A DNA stretch of 58,075 bases from Bacteroidales bacterium (lineage in GTDB: Bacteria; Bacteroidota; Bacteroidia; Bacteroidales; JAADJA01), in contig JAFGBL010000210.1 in NCBI GenBank assembly GCA_016933115.1, positions 1 to 58,075 on the forward strand, written 5' to 3'. The notes beneath the pieces were generated by a model. The model worked only from the letters and a program-made list of their open reading frames with translations, was not told the origin of the DNA and ran no database searches. Of the stretch, positions 33,802-42,604 are shown in pieces; position 1 is the first letter of the stretch, and every line of letters starts with the position of its first letter. The translations under genes and the position numbers were made by a program.

Positions 33802-36159
33802 ATGAACGAAAGAATCATTCAACTAAGAAAACAAAGCACATCTGCAAAGCCCAGTATATCCCCGGAAAGGGCATTGCTGTTAACCGAATTTTATAAATAT
33901 CCGGAAGCCCGCCAGGTGAGCATTCCTGTCAAAAGGGCGCTGGCTTTCAAATATATTCTTGAACACAAAATAATCTGCATCAATCCCGGCGAACTGATCG
34001 TGGGTGAGCGTGGGCCCGAACCTCAGGCTACTCCCACCTACCCCGAAATTTGTGTCCACTCCCTGGATGATTTAAAAATCCTGAATGATAGAAAAAAAAT
34101 CCCATTTGCTTCGGATCAAAAAACCAGGAAAGCTTTTGCTGACACTATTATTCCGTTCTGGAGCGGAAACACCATTCGCGATCAAATTTTCCAGGCAGTG
34201 CCCGAAGAATGGAAAGAAGCTTATTCTGCCGGTGTTTTTACCGAATTTATGGAGCAAAGACCGCCAGGGCATACCGTCCTTGATGATAAGATTTACAAAA
34301 AAGGGATGGCAGGTTTCATCATAGATATCGATCATGAATTGAAAAATCTTGACTTTTTTAATGATCCGCATGCTGCCGGTAAAAAAGAGCAATTGACAGC
34401 CATGAAGATCGCGGCAAATGCGATCATCCTTTTTGCAAATCGCCATGCCGATAAACTCACAAAGCTTGCAGAAAAAGAAATCGATGAAAAACGAAAAAGA
34501 GAATTGAAGCAAATGGCAGCCAATTGCAGGCATGTCCCGGCCAAAGCGCCTCGCACGTTCTGGGAAGCCCTGCAATATTACTGGTTCGTGCATGTGGGTG
34601 TGATCACCGAGGTCAACCCATGGGATTCGTTTAATCCCGGCCGGCTCGACCAGCATTTATTTCCGTTTTATGAAAAGGAAATCAAGTCTGGCAAACTCAC
34701 CAAAGAGAAAGCCAAAGAGTTGCTGATGTCATTCTGGGTTAAATTCAATAACCACCCGGCACCACCTAAAATCGGCATCACGGCCAAGGAAAGCAATACC
34801 TACACCGATTTTGCACTGATCAACCTGGGGGGAGTCAGGGCTGACGGTTCGGATGCCGTGAACGATTTGACCTACCTGATCCTGGATGTGATTGAGGAGA
34901 TGCGGTTGTTGCAGCCCAGTAGCATGGTTCAGGTAAGCAAAAAAAATCCGGACCAGTACCTCAAACGGTTTCTCCGAATCATCAAAACCGGTTACGGTCA
35001 ACCTTCGGTTTTTAATACCGATGCAATCATCCAGGAAATGTTGCGGGTAGGGAAATCCATTGAAGACGCACGAAACGGTGGAGCCAGCGGTTGTGTAGAA
35101 ACCGGCGCGTTCGGGAAGGAAGCTTACATCCTCACAGGTTATTTCAACATACCCAAAGTGCTTGAGATCACCCTTCGCAATGGTACGGATCCCCGAACCG
35201 GTAAAGTGATCGGTATCAAAACCGGTGATCCAGAAAAATTCAAAACTTTCGACGAATTGATGAGCGCATTTGAGAAACAACTGAACCATTTCATCAAAAT
35301 AAAAATAAAAGGGAACAACATCATCGACCTGATCTATGCACAACACATGCCGGTTCCGTTCCTCTCCATCCTCATCAACGATTGCATCAAAAAGGGAAAG
35401 GACTACCACGATGGTGGCGCCAGGTATAACACAAGTTACATACAGGGTGTCGGGCTGGGGAGCATCACCGATGAGTTGGCTGCCCTGAAATATCATGTAT
35501 TCGAACATAAAAACATCGCCATGAAAGGAATGCTGGAAGCGCTGGACAGGAATTTTGAGGATTTTGATGAGTTCAGAAAAAAACTGCTGGACGAAACGCC
35601 AAAATACGGGAATGATAATGACTATGCCGATGAAATCACACAACAGGTTTTTGAAATCTATTTTCGGGCCATTGACGGCCGTCCGACTGCCAGGGGTGGA
35701 AAACACAGGATCAACCTGCTGCCCACCACCTGCCATGTATATTTCGGAAGCGTGATCGGTGCCATGCCCGACGGCAGGAAGGCCGGACTACCCCTTTCAG
35801 AAGGTATTTCTCCGGTTCAGGGGGCAGATCGAAATGGTCCGACAGCAGTGATCAAATCGGCATCCAAAATCGATCACATACGAACTGGTGGAACCCTGCT
35901 CAACCAGAAATTTACCCCTTCGTTTATGGAAACGGAAAGCGGAATAATGGGTGTACTGCACCTGATCAGGAGTTATTTCAAGCTCGATGGGCATCACATA
36001 CAGTTTAACGTAGTTACGGCAGAAACACTCAAAAAAGCGAAAAAACACCCGGAGAATTACCGCGACCTGATCGTCCGCGTTGCTGGGTACAGTGATTATT
36101 TCGTCGACCTGACCGAGGAACTGCAGGATGAGATCATCCGGCGAACGGAGCAAAATTAA
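33802..36159 (+). CDS. hypD: Trans-4-hydroxy-L-proline dehydratase (glycyl radical enzyme)
   Basis: 785 residues, one glycyl radical enzyme barrel. The thiyl-radical cysteine is Cys431 and the base Glu433 in SGCVETG; the glycyl radical is Gly762 in VRVAGYSDYF. Residues that bind hydroxyproline in the Clostridioides difficile enzyme, as I recall them (Phe152, His160, Asp278, Ser334, Cys434, Glu436, Tyr450, Gly765), are all found here at a constant offset of three: Phe149, His157, Asp275, Ser331, Cys431, Glu433, Tyr447, Gly762. Long stretches such as FTEFMEQRPPGHTV and KYGNDNDYADEI also match. It removes water from trans-4-hydroxyproline to give pyrroline-5-carboxylate, which ProC reduces to proline. 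The enzyme is killed by oxygen, so the cell must have anaerobic phases. It is not the hydrogenase maturation protein of the same name. No proC is in the window. Confidence 0.93.
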   Translation: MNERIIQLRKQSTSAKPSISPERALLLTEFYKYPEARQVSIPVKRALAFKYILEHKIICINPGELIVGERGPEPQATPTYPEICVHSLDDLKILNDRKKIPFASDQKTRKAFADTIIPFWSGNTIRDQIFQAVPEEWKEAYSAGVFTEFMEQRPPGHTVLDDKIYKKGMAGFIIDIDHELKNLDFFNDPHAAGKKEQLTAMKIAANAIILFANRHADKLTKLAEKEIDEKRKRELKQMAANCRHVPAKAPRTFWEALQYYWFVHVGVITEVNPWDSFNPGRLDQHLFPFYEKEIKSGKLTKEKAKELLMSFWVKFNNHPAPPKIGITAKESNTYTDFALINLGGVRADGSDAVNDLTYLILDVIEEMRLLQPSSMVQVSKKNPDQYLKRFLRIIKTGYGQPSVFNTDAIIQEMLRVGKSIEDARNGGASGCVETGAFGKEAYILTGYFNIPKVLEITLRNGTDPRTGKVIGIKTGDPEKFKTFDELMSAFEKQLNHFIKIKIKGNNIIDLIYAQHMPVPFLSILINDCIKKGKDYHDGGARYNTSYIQGVGLGSITDELAALKYHVFEHKNIAMKGMLEALDRNFEDFDEFRKKLLDETPKYGNDNDYADEITQQVFEIYFRAIDGRPTARGGKHRINLLPTTCHVYFGSVIGAMPDGRKAGLPLSEGISPVQGADRNGPTAVIKSASKIDHIRTGGTLLNQKFTPSFMETESGIMGVLHLIRSYFKLDGHHIQFNVVTAETLKKAKKHPENYRDLIVRVAGYSDYFVDLTEELQDEIIRRTEQN

Positions 36160-36244
36160 AGCCCATTCTTTTTGTTATTTTTTTAAGGTACAAGCGGACG
36201 CCTGCGCCATTCTTTGGTTTGTTGAATTTTCATTGCTTTTTTTT

Positions 36245-36325
36245 GTTATGCTGAACGTAGTGAAGCATCTCAATTACCTCTTTAAAGTATTCAAAGTCTG
36301 CTGGCCGGAATCTCTGGGATGAAGA
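36245..36325. repeat. Partial copy of the CATTCTGAGCGAAGCGAAG-type repeat
   Basis: TTATGCTGAACGTAGTGAAG followed by CATCTC resembles one arm of the elements at 54799, 56461 and 57881 (TCATTCTGAGCGGAGCGAAG then AATCT). A second weak half, GGATGAAGAATCTT, lies at 36318-36331. It looks decayed. The rest of the 266-base spacer after hypD holds only the next promoter. Confidence 0.45.
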
Positions 36326-36398
36326 ATCTTTTCAATTGATTTATTCTGTATCTTACCGATAAATTATTCCATTTTTCCTAACCAACACAGGATTTTCC

Positions 36399-36406
36399 TA
36401 ATTTTG
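36399..36406 (+). promoter_or_regulatory. Bacteroidota -7 element (TAATTTTG)
   Basis: TAnnTTTG match 19 bases before the ATG at 36426. No TTG at -33. Confidence 0.45.
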
Positions 36407-36425
36407 AAAGGGTAAAACAATCACC

Positions 36426-39400
36426 ATGAAGATAATTAAACCTTCGATTTTTTTGTTGTTGCTCTTGCTTATTAATATTCATACTTATCCCCAAAATATC
36501 CGTATCGGGTTGATTGCAATGAGCGATAACCTTATCAATGACCGGGAAACTCAATCTGCAATGAAATTCCTGGAAAATTCCAAAGAGTTTAAGGTTCAGA
36601 TTATACCACTTTCCGGATTAAAAACATCCGATATCCCTTCCAACATTGATGTGCTCTGGTTCCACCACAACGACAGCCTGTTCACCATCAATGATGAACA
36701 AACTAAAATAGCAATCCTGGATTACCTGGACAACGGCGGTAAATTATTGCTTACGCTGGAAGCTTTCCGATTTATCCAGGAACTCTCAATCGAACCTATC
36801 CCTCCCGAAACCCGGAATAAAACCGCCAAAGACGAAGGTTACGGAAAGAAACTGGGGCTGCATGCTTTCAGGAGCCATCCTGTTTTTACTGGTCTGAACG
36901 GCGGAGATTACATCTTTAAACCGGAGCATGATACTGCAGTCAGAATTCATGGTTATTTTGATGACGATGTGCCACAAAACGGGGCTGTAGTTGCAATAGA
37001 TTGGGATTACATATTCCTGCGGGAAAATTCGAAACTCGCCCTGGAATACTGGGTGGGAAATGGAAAAGTACTGGCAGTAGGAGGCTACGCTTGTTTATCG
37101 CAGCCGAACAAGAACCGGCAACACCTGGAACTGTTCCTTTCCAATTGCCTGAAATACCTGGATGGGGATGATCAAGGCACACCTGCCTTTAACTGGTCAT
37201 ATTACGATTATTCGGTGAATTCCTTTACCCCGGATGAGACCGATTTCATTGAAAGGATTTCGCAGCGGTGGGAATTGGAGGATATCCAACCTGTCATTCA
37301 AAAAGATTCTGCAACCTCCAATTTCTGGGATGTGGCCGGTGAGCGGATGGTGATGATGGGCAAAGAAAAGGGCGGCATCGATGAAATCTGGGCCCATCCC
37401 ATTATGGCGATCAAAGATTTTATAACCGGCATCAAGCTGCAGGATAACGATTCTCTCATCTGGCTTGATCAATTGGTTCCCGGCATTGAAGTAAGGCCCG
37501 AGGCCTTCGTCAGGGAATACCGGATCGATGGGAACCGGCTGCAGGAGGTCATTTTCACATCGGTCGACAAACCGGCCGGTGTGGTCAGCTACAGGTATGC
37601 AGGTAACAAGCCGGTGCAGCTTTTTATAAAGTTTAGCAGCATTCTGCGGCTGATGTGGCCATATTCCGAAAAGGTGTTCAAACAACTTAATTATGCATAT
37701 GATGTGGCGCTGAACAGCATGATCTTCACTGATGAATCGAAGGACTTTACTGTTTTGGTCGGTTCGGACAGGGAAGCCGCTTACACCTCAGTCGGACAAT
37801 TCAGTGATTTTAATATTGGCTGGGGAAAATCCACAGAAGGTGAATCTTACCCGGTTATCCGGGAAATAGCGACTGAACGGTTCATGGTTTCGAGCCTTTA
37901 CCAGTTTTCATTGGATCCGGGCGATTCCTTTAACCTGGTGATCGCTGCAGGAAATGAGGGGCTTAATGGGATTACCGACACTTACAAGCAATTCGTTTCA
38001 GAACCTGAAAATGAATATCACAACACACATCGTTACAATCAGCAATTGTTTTCCGGGGTTACACAGATCATTTCGCCCGATCCCACCTTCAACGAAGGCT
38101 ATCAGTGGGCGCTGGTCGCAACCGACCGCTTTTTCGTGCATACACCGGGTTTGGGTAAATCACTGGTGGCAGGTTATTCCACCACCAACACCGGGTGGGA
38201 TGGCGGCCACGAGATTGACGGCAGGCCTGGTTACGCCTGGTATTTCGGACGTGACGGACAATGGAGCGGACTGGCATTACTTGATTATGGAGATTTTGAG
38301 AAAGTAAAGGAAATCCTTAAAATGTACCAGTATTTTCAGGATCTGAACGGTAAAATATACCACGAAGTCAGCACCTCGGGAGTGGTGCATTACGATGCGG
38401 CGGATGCTACGCCGCTTTACATTATCCTTGCCGGAAGATACCTGAAACATTCCGGAGATTTGGAATTCATCAGGCAAAGCTGGCCGAATATCAGCAGGGC
38501 TATCGATTTTTGTTTTTCAACCGATACCGATGGCGACCATCTCATCGAAAATACAAATGTTGGCCATGGATGGGTTGAAGGCGGCAGCCTGTTCGGATCG
38601 CATTCCTCGCTTTACCTGAGTTCATGCTGGGCCGAAGCCCTGAAGGAGGCTGGGTTCATGGCCGGATTACTGGAAAGATCAGAAGAGAAATCTTATTATC
38701 TATCCGAATCAAAAACCGTCCAACAAATCATCAATAATGATTTCTGGAACCCAGACAACCAATATTTTTTTCAGGGAAAATTCATCGATGGAACTTATCA
38801 CAGGGAAAGGTCCATTATGCCGGCTATCCCCATCTATTTCGGGCAGGCTGACACCTCCAAAACATCATTTATTTTGCCTGTGCTTGCTGAAAACAATTTC
38901 ACTTCCGACTGGGGATGCCGGATCGTGAGCCGTGAAAGCCCGTCCTTCAATCCCAACGGTTACCATACCGGAAGCGTTTGGCCACTGTTCACCGGATGGA
39001 TATCACTGGCCGAATATGCCGGTCATCGGCCTGTACAGGGATTCAGCCATTTGATGAACAACCTGCAGGTGTATCGGTACTGGGGTTTGGGTTTTGTGGA
39101 AGAGGTACTCAACGGTGAATCTTATAAACCTTCGGGTGTTTGCCGCCATCAGTGCTGGTCTGAAACCATGGTGCTTCAGCCGGCCATCGAAGGGTTGCTT
39201 GGATTTGAACCCGATGCTTCGGATCACAGTTTCAAACTCGCCCCTGCCCTGCCGCTGAGCTGGGATTCGATAAAAGTTAATAATCTACACATTGGCGAAC
39301 ATACGGTTCATTTCTTTATGAAACGGGAAGGAAATTCTATCCGTTACGAATTCGAACATACCGGCCCTTCAGTGATCCGGATGGATTTTTCAACGGTTTT

Positions 39401-39812
39401 GCCTGAAGGAACTGAGATAAGGGAAATAAAAGTTTCAGGTGATTTTGAAACCAAACGGCTGGATAATGATTTACCTGTGATAGTTTACCTGGATCAAAAC
39501 GTGAAAATAGAATTGGAGATCGAAAGCTGTATGGGTGTTTTGCCTCATATTTCCCATCCCGGGCCCGGTAACAAATCCAAAGAGGTCAGAATAGTGAATG
39601 AATTTTATTCGCCTGACACCTATGAAATACAACTGGAAGGGCTGTCTGGGTCAACTGCTGAAATAAAAGTTTATGCACTGAACCGGAAAATCGGGAACAT
39701 AATAAACGGGAAAATGAACGGGAAGGAAGGCAATATTTATACTTTCGAAGTCGGGTTTGATCGGGGTGAATCCATTTATCAAACCAAAAAACTGATCATC
39801 AACCTTCAGTGA
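36426..39812 (+). CDS. Secreted ThuA-like plus (alpha/alpha)6-barrel glycosidase-like protein
   Basis: 1128 residues. Signal peptide 1-22 (LLLLLINIHTYP-QN). Residues about 23-245 form a class I amidotransferase/ThuA-like Rossmann domain (IRIGLIAMSDNLIN, IDVLWFHHND, YLDNGGKLLLTLEAFRFI, HPVFTGLNGGDYIF) without an obvious catalytic cysteine. A beta region about 270-530 follows, then an (alpha/alpha)6 barrel about 550-930 of the amylo-alpha-1,6-glucosidase/GH15-like type: QWALVATDRFFV, GRPGYAWYFGRDGQWS, YHEVSTSGVVHYDAADATPL, YHTGSVWPLFTGWIS. The end is a beta sandwich. The substrate is likely an alpha-linked or alpha-L-rhamno-type oligosaccharide, but this cannot be decided from the sequence. The exporter gene after it overlaps by four bases (GTGA). 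Confidence 0.75.
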   Translation: MKIIKPSIFLLLLLLINIHTYPQNIRIGLIAMSDNLINDRETQSAMKFLENSKEFKVQIIPLSGLKTSDIPSNIDVLWFHHNDSLFTINDEQTKIAILDYLDNGGKLLLTLEAFRFIQELSIEPIPPETRNKTAKDEGYGKKLGLHAFRSHPVFTGLNGGDYIFKPEHDTAVRIHGYFDDDVPQNGAVVAIDWDYIFLRENSKLALEYWVGNGKVLAVGGYACLSQPNKNRQHLELFLSNCLKYLDGDDQGTPAFNWSYYDYSVNSFTPDETDFIERISQRWELEDIQPVIQKDSATSNFWDVAGERMVMMGKEKGGIDEIWAHPIMAIKDFITGIKLQDNDSLIWLDQLVPGIEVRPEAFVREYRIDGNRLQEVIFTSVDKPAGVVSYRYAGNKPVQLFIKFSSILRLMWPYSEKVFKQLNYAYDVALNSMIFTDESKDFTVLVGSDREAAYTSVGQFSDFNIGWGKSTEGESYPVIREIATERFMVSSLYQFSLDPGDSFNLVIAAGNEGLNGITDTYKQFVSEPENEYHNTHRYNQQLFSGVTQIISPDPTFNEGYQWALVATDRFFVHTPGLGKSLVAGYSTTNTGWDGGHEIDGRPGYAWYFGRDGQWSGLALLDYGDFEKVKEILKMYQYFQDLNGKIYHEVSTSGVVHYDAADATPLYIILAGRYLKHSGDLEFIRQSWPNISRAIDFCFSTDTDGDHLIENTNVGHGWVEGGSLFGSHSSLYLSSCWAEALKEAGFMAGLLERSEEKSYYLSESKTVQQIINNDFWNPDNQYFFQGKFIDGTYHRERSIMPAIPIYFGQADTSKTSFILPVLAENNFTSDWGCRIVSRESPSFNPNGYHTGSVWPLFTGWISLAEYAGHRPVQGFSHLMNNLQVYRYWGLGFVEEVLNGESYKPSGVCRHQCWSETMVLQPAIEGLLGFEPDASDHSFKLAPALPLSWDSIKVNNLHIGEHTVHFFMKREGNSIRYEFEHTGPSVIRMDFSTVLPEGTEIREIKVSGDFETKRLDNDLPVIVYLDQNVKIELEIESCMGVLPHISHPGPGNKSKEVRIVNEFYSPDTYEIQLEGLSGSTAEIKVYALNRKIGNIINGKMNGKEGNIYTFEVGFDRGESIYQTKKLIINLQ

Positions 39813-40723
39813 GCAGGAAAGAGACCATTACCGGAGCTATTGCAGTAAGCCTTGCATCCATGATGTGGGGTTTCGACGGCATTGTGCTCACTCCGCGACT
39901 TTACAACCTGGATGTTACTTATGTGGTCTTTATGCTGCACTTCATTCCTTTTGCCATTATGAACACCTTCCTATTTAAGAATTACGGCATTCTGAAAAAA
40001 TTCACATCACAGGATTACCTGGGATTTTTCCTGGTGGCCTTGTTTGGCGGAGCGCTCGGTACCATTGCCATTGTCAAGGCCTTGTTCCTGGTCAATTTCA
40101 AACAATTGACAGTTGTAGTGCTGCTTCAAAAGCTGCAGCCGGTTTTCGCCATTATCCTGGCCTCGGTCATTTTAAAGGAAAAATTCAGAAAGCAATATGC
40201 GTTATGGGCATCGGTTGCTATTTTCGCCAGTTACCTCCTGGTATTTGGATGGAATTTTCCCAACCTCGAAAAAGGTGAAAATACCGTATATGCAGCACTT
40301 TTTGCATTACTGGCAGCCCTGGCTTTTGGCAGTTCAACCGTTTTCAGTAAAAAAGTGCTGAATGATTTCTCATTTCAAACCGGGACCTTTTTCCGCTATG
40401 GTTTCACCGTTCTGATCACATTTATTATTGTGATTTTTGCGGGAGCCTGGGATCAACTAGTGATAACTACACCTGTCAACTGGGTTTTCTTTCTGGTCAT
40501 AGGACTCACAACAGGTTCAGGAGCCATTTTTCTTTATTATTTCGGACTAAGAAAAATCAGGGCTATGGTGGCAACCATTTGCGAATTGTTTTTCCCGCTG
40601 AGTGCTATCCTGTTCGATTATATCTTTAACGGTAAGGTACTGAATGCAGTGCAATGGCTGGCTGCAGGGGTAATGATTTTTGCCATAATCAAGTTGAATC
40701 AACCGGATAACAATAATAAATAA
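39809..40723 (+). CDS. EamA-family (DMT) transporter
   Basis: 304 residues starting at GTG inside the end of the preceding gene. Ten membrane helices in two EamA repeats of five, each carrying the family pattern (IAVSLASMMWGFDGIVL; ALLAALAFGSSTVFSKKVL) and the end pattern (LLQKLQPVFAIILASVILKE; ICELFFPLSAILFDYIFNGK). Members export or import small metabolites such as amino acids, nucleosides or sugars across the inner membrane. Translational coupling to the ThuA/barrel glycosidase suggests that it moves a product or regulator connected with that protein, but nothing in the sequence names the substrate. Confidence 0.88.
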   Translation: MSRKETITGAIAVSLASMMWGFDGIVLTPRLYNLDVTYVVFMLHFIPFAIMNTFLFKNYGILKKFTSQDYLGFFLVALFGGALGTIAIVKALFLVNFKQLTVVVLLQKLQPVFAIILASVILKEKFRKQYALWASVAIFASYLLVFGWNFPNLEKGENTVYAALFALLAALAFGSSTVFSKKVLNDFSFQTGTFFRYGFTVLITFIIVIFAGAWDQLVITTPVNWVFFLVIGLTTGSGAIFLYYFGLRKIRAMVATICELFFPLSAILFDYIFNGKVLNAVQWLAAGVMIFAIIKLNQPDNNNK

Positions 40724-40727
40724 TCAC

Positions 40728-40735
40728 TAAATTTG
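40728..40735 (+). promoter_or_regulatory. Bacteroidota -7 element (TAAATTTG)
   Basis: TAnnTTTG match 27 bases before the ATG at 40763. The in-frame TTG at 40733 lies inside this element and so is not the start. Confidence 0.5.
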
Positions 40736-40762
40736 AACTTTCTATATCCAGAACATTTCGAA

Positions 40763-42595
40763 ATGAAAACATTCACTTTTACTCTGGCCTTTATTATACT
40801 TTCATTTTTGGTTTGGGGGCAGTTCAGAGAAGCTAAAGTCACGGATCATCTGATGAATAAAGCGGAAATTTATCCGGTTAAAAATCCTGAAATTAATGAA
40901 TGGATAAAATCAGAAAAATCCATCATAGGGAATGTCTTCACTGATGAAATCGTCGGCAATACCATTTACGACCTGCAAACCCTCAACTCTATACAACAGA
41001 GGATTTATACATATCCCGACGGCACCATCGGATTGACTTGGATGATGGGTTTCGAAGAGGGTTCCTGGTCCGACCGCGGAACCGGTTACAATTATTTCAA
41101 TAGTTTTGAATGGAATGACTACCCCTTGTATATTGTAGAACAGGAAAGTACCGGTTGGCCGTGCTATGCGCCTTTGGGCGAAGGAGGAGAAATAGTAGTT
41201 TCATTTTATTATTCCAGCAATGAATGGTACCTTGTTTTTAATAAACGGGAAGTTAAGGGCGAAGGAGATTGGGAATCATTTTACCTTTTTGGACCCGATG
41301 GATATGGCATATCCAATCCGGCCATGATAACGAATGGCCCGAATCATACATGCATTCATTTACTTGCCAACACCAGGGGGCAGGAATATCTAAACCAGGG
41401 GCGAGCATTGCTATACTACTGCTCGATGGATAGTGGCGAAACCTGGGATATTGAACATTATTTCTTCGAGGAATTGGGTTCGGAATTTTTCAGCTGGATA
41501 CCCGATGATTCCTACTCCTGGGCTTCTCCCAAGGGAGACACTCTGGCATTTTCAGTTGGTTTTTTGTCTGAACACGGATTCATCATGAAATCATTCGACA
41601 ACGGAGAATCCTGGGACCAAATACTGGTTTACGAAAATCCGTATGCTCCGTACCAGGGAGGGACAACACCCGTTTTTGGTGCGGGTGATATCACCCAGTC
41701 GGTAGCCCTCGATTCCCAGGGAAAAGCACATATGGTATTTGGAAGGATGAAGTATTATTATAATGCCCAGGGAACTCAATATTATTTCCCTGCTACTGAG
41801 GGATTGATATACTGGAACGAGGACATGGAGCCGCTGGATACAACCATGGTCAGCTCATTCACACTTGAACACCTCATTGAAAACGGGAACCTCGTGGGCT
41901 GGGTAATCCCCAATATGGGTGATTCCACTCTGCTGGGATGGGGTCAGTATTATGTTTCGCTTACATCGTTTCCGCAAATCAACATCGATGAACAGGATCG
42001 GGTGTTTATCCTCTATTCAGGTGCAGCAGCCGGTTTTGAGGTGGGTTCGAAAAACTTCAGGCATATTTACGGCAATTCATCCAACGACGGAGGCCTCACA
42101 TGGAACGGCATTACCGATTGCAATACGGATTTGATCTATGTATACACTGAAAATGTTTTCCCTGCCATGTCACCGACGTTTTACGGCAATAAAATTCATT
42201 TTTTCTTTCAGTCGGACAATGCACCCGGAATGCACGTCTGGACCAATGAACATGATCCGGAAAACAACAGCATTGTTTATATGAACCTGGATACATATTT
42301 GTTCACTGGCTCTGAAAATTACATTCATACAAAATCCGAAACAGGAACACTTGTGAACTACCCGAATCCTTTTGACAAGACAACATATTTTAATATAGAT
42401 CTGTTGACAGACAGCCACATATTGCTTGAAATATTTGATTTGCAAGGCAAACCGGTTAGAACCGAGGTTATGGGATGGATGAGTAAAGGAAGCCACCGGA
42501 TAAAATTGGATAGAGGCGCGCTAAATAATGGAATATATTTCTTTTCCATCCAAACGAATGAAAAAGTGAGCAGTGGAAAAATGATCGTTCATTGA
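40763..42595 (+). CDS. Secreted Asp-box (sialidase-like propeller) protein with T9SS type A domain
   Basis: 610 residues. Signal peptide 1-19 (FIILSFLVWG-QF). The body, about 60-510, is a beta-propeller with Asp-box repeats (SxDxGxxW): CSMDSGETWDIEHYF, KSFDNGESWDQI and NSSNDGGLTWNGI. Such propellers occur in sialidases and in many non-enzymatic surface proteins; I do not see the arginine triad of sialidase, so catalysis is not claimed. The last 80 residues are a T9SS type A domain (VNYPNPFDKTTYFNI, LEIFDLQGKPVR, NGIYFFSIQT, GKMIVH). It should be exported and attached to the cell surface. It begins a unit that may continue into the next gene (9-base gap). Confidence 0.8.
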   Translation: MKTFTFTLAFIILSFLVWGQFREAKVTDHLMNKAEIYPVKNPEINEWIKSEKSIIGNVFTDEIVGNTIYDLQTLNSIQQRIYTYPDGTIGLTWMMGFEEGSWSDRGTGYNYFNSFEWNDYPLYIVEQESTGWPCYAPLGEGGEIVVSFYYSSNEWYLVFNKREVKGEGDWESFYLFGPDGYGISNPAMITNGPNHTCIHLLANTRGQEYLNQGRALLYYCSMDSGETWDIEHYFFEELGSEFFSWIPDDSYSWASPKGDTLAFSVGFLSEHGFIMKSFDNGESWDQILVYENPYAPYQGGTTPVFGAGDITQSVALDSQGKAHMVFGRMKYYYNAQGTQYYFPATEGLIYWNEDMEPLDTTMVSSFTLEHLIENGNLVGWVIPNMGDSTLLGWGQYYVSLTSFPQINIDEQDRVFILYSGAAAGFEVGSKNFRHIYGNSSNDGGLTWNGITDCNTDLIYVYTENVFPAMSPTFYGNKIHFFFQSDNAPGMHVWTNEHDPENNSIVYMNLDTYLFTGSENYIHTKSETGTLVNYPNPFDKTTYFNIDLLTDSHILLEIFDLQGKPVRTEVMGWMSKGSHRIKLDRGALNNGIYFFSIQTNEKVSSGKMIVH

Positions 42596-42604
42596 AGGAT
42601 TTTT

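Noticed and set aside
34729-35736. Long minus-strand open frame (335 codons) inside hypD
   Set aside because: It lies entirely inside a gene whose protein matches the glycyl radical family residue by residue. It has no promoter, no signal peptide and no family pattern, so it is a shadow of the codon use of hypD.
40763-42595. Sialidase activity for the Asp-box protein
   Set aside because: Asp-box repeats define the propeller fold only; I do not see the arginine triad or the nucleophilic tyrosine arrangement.
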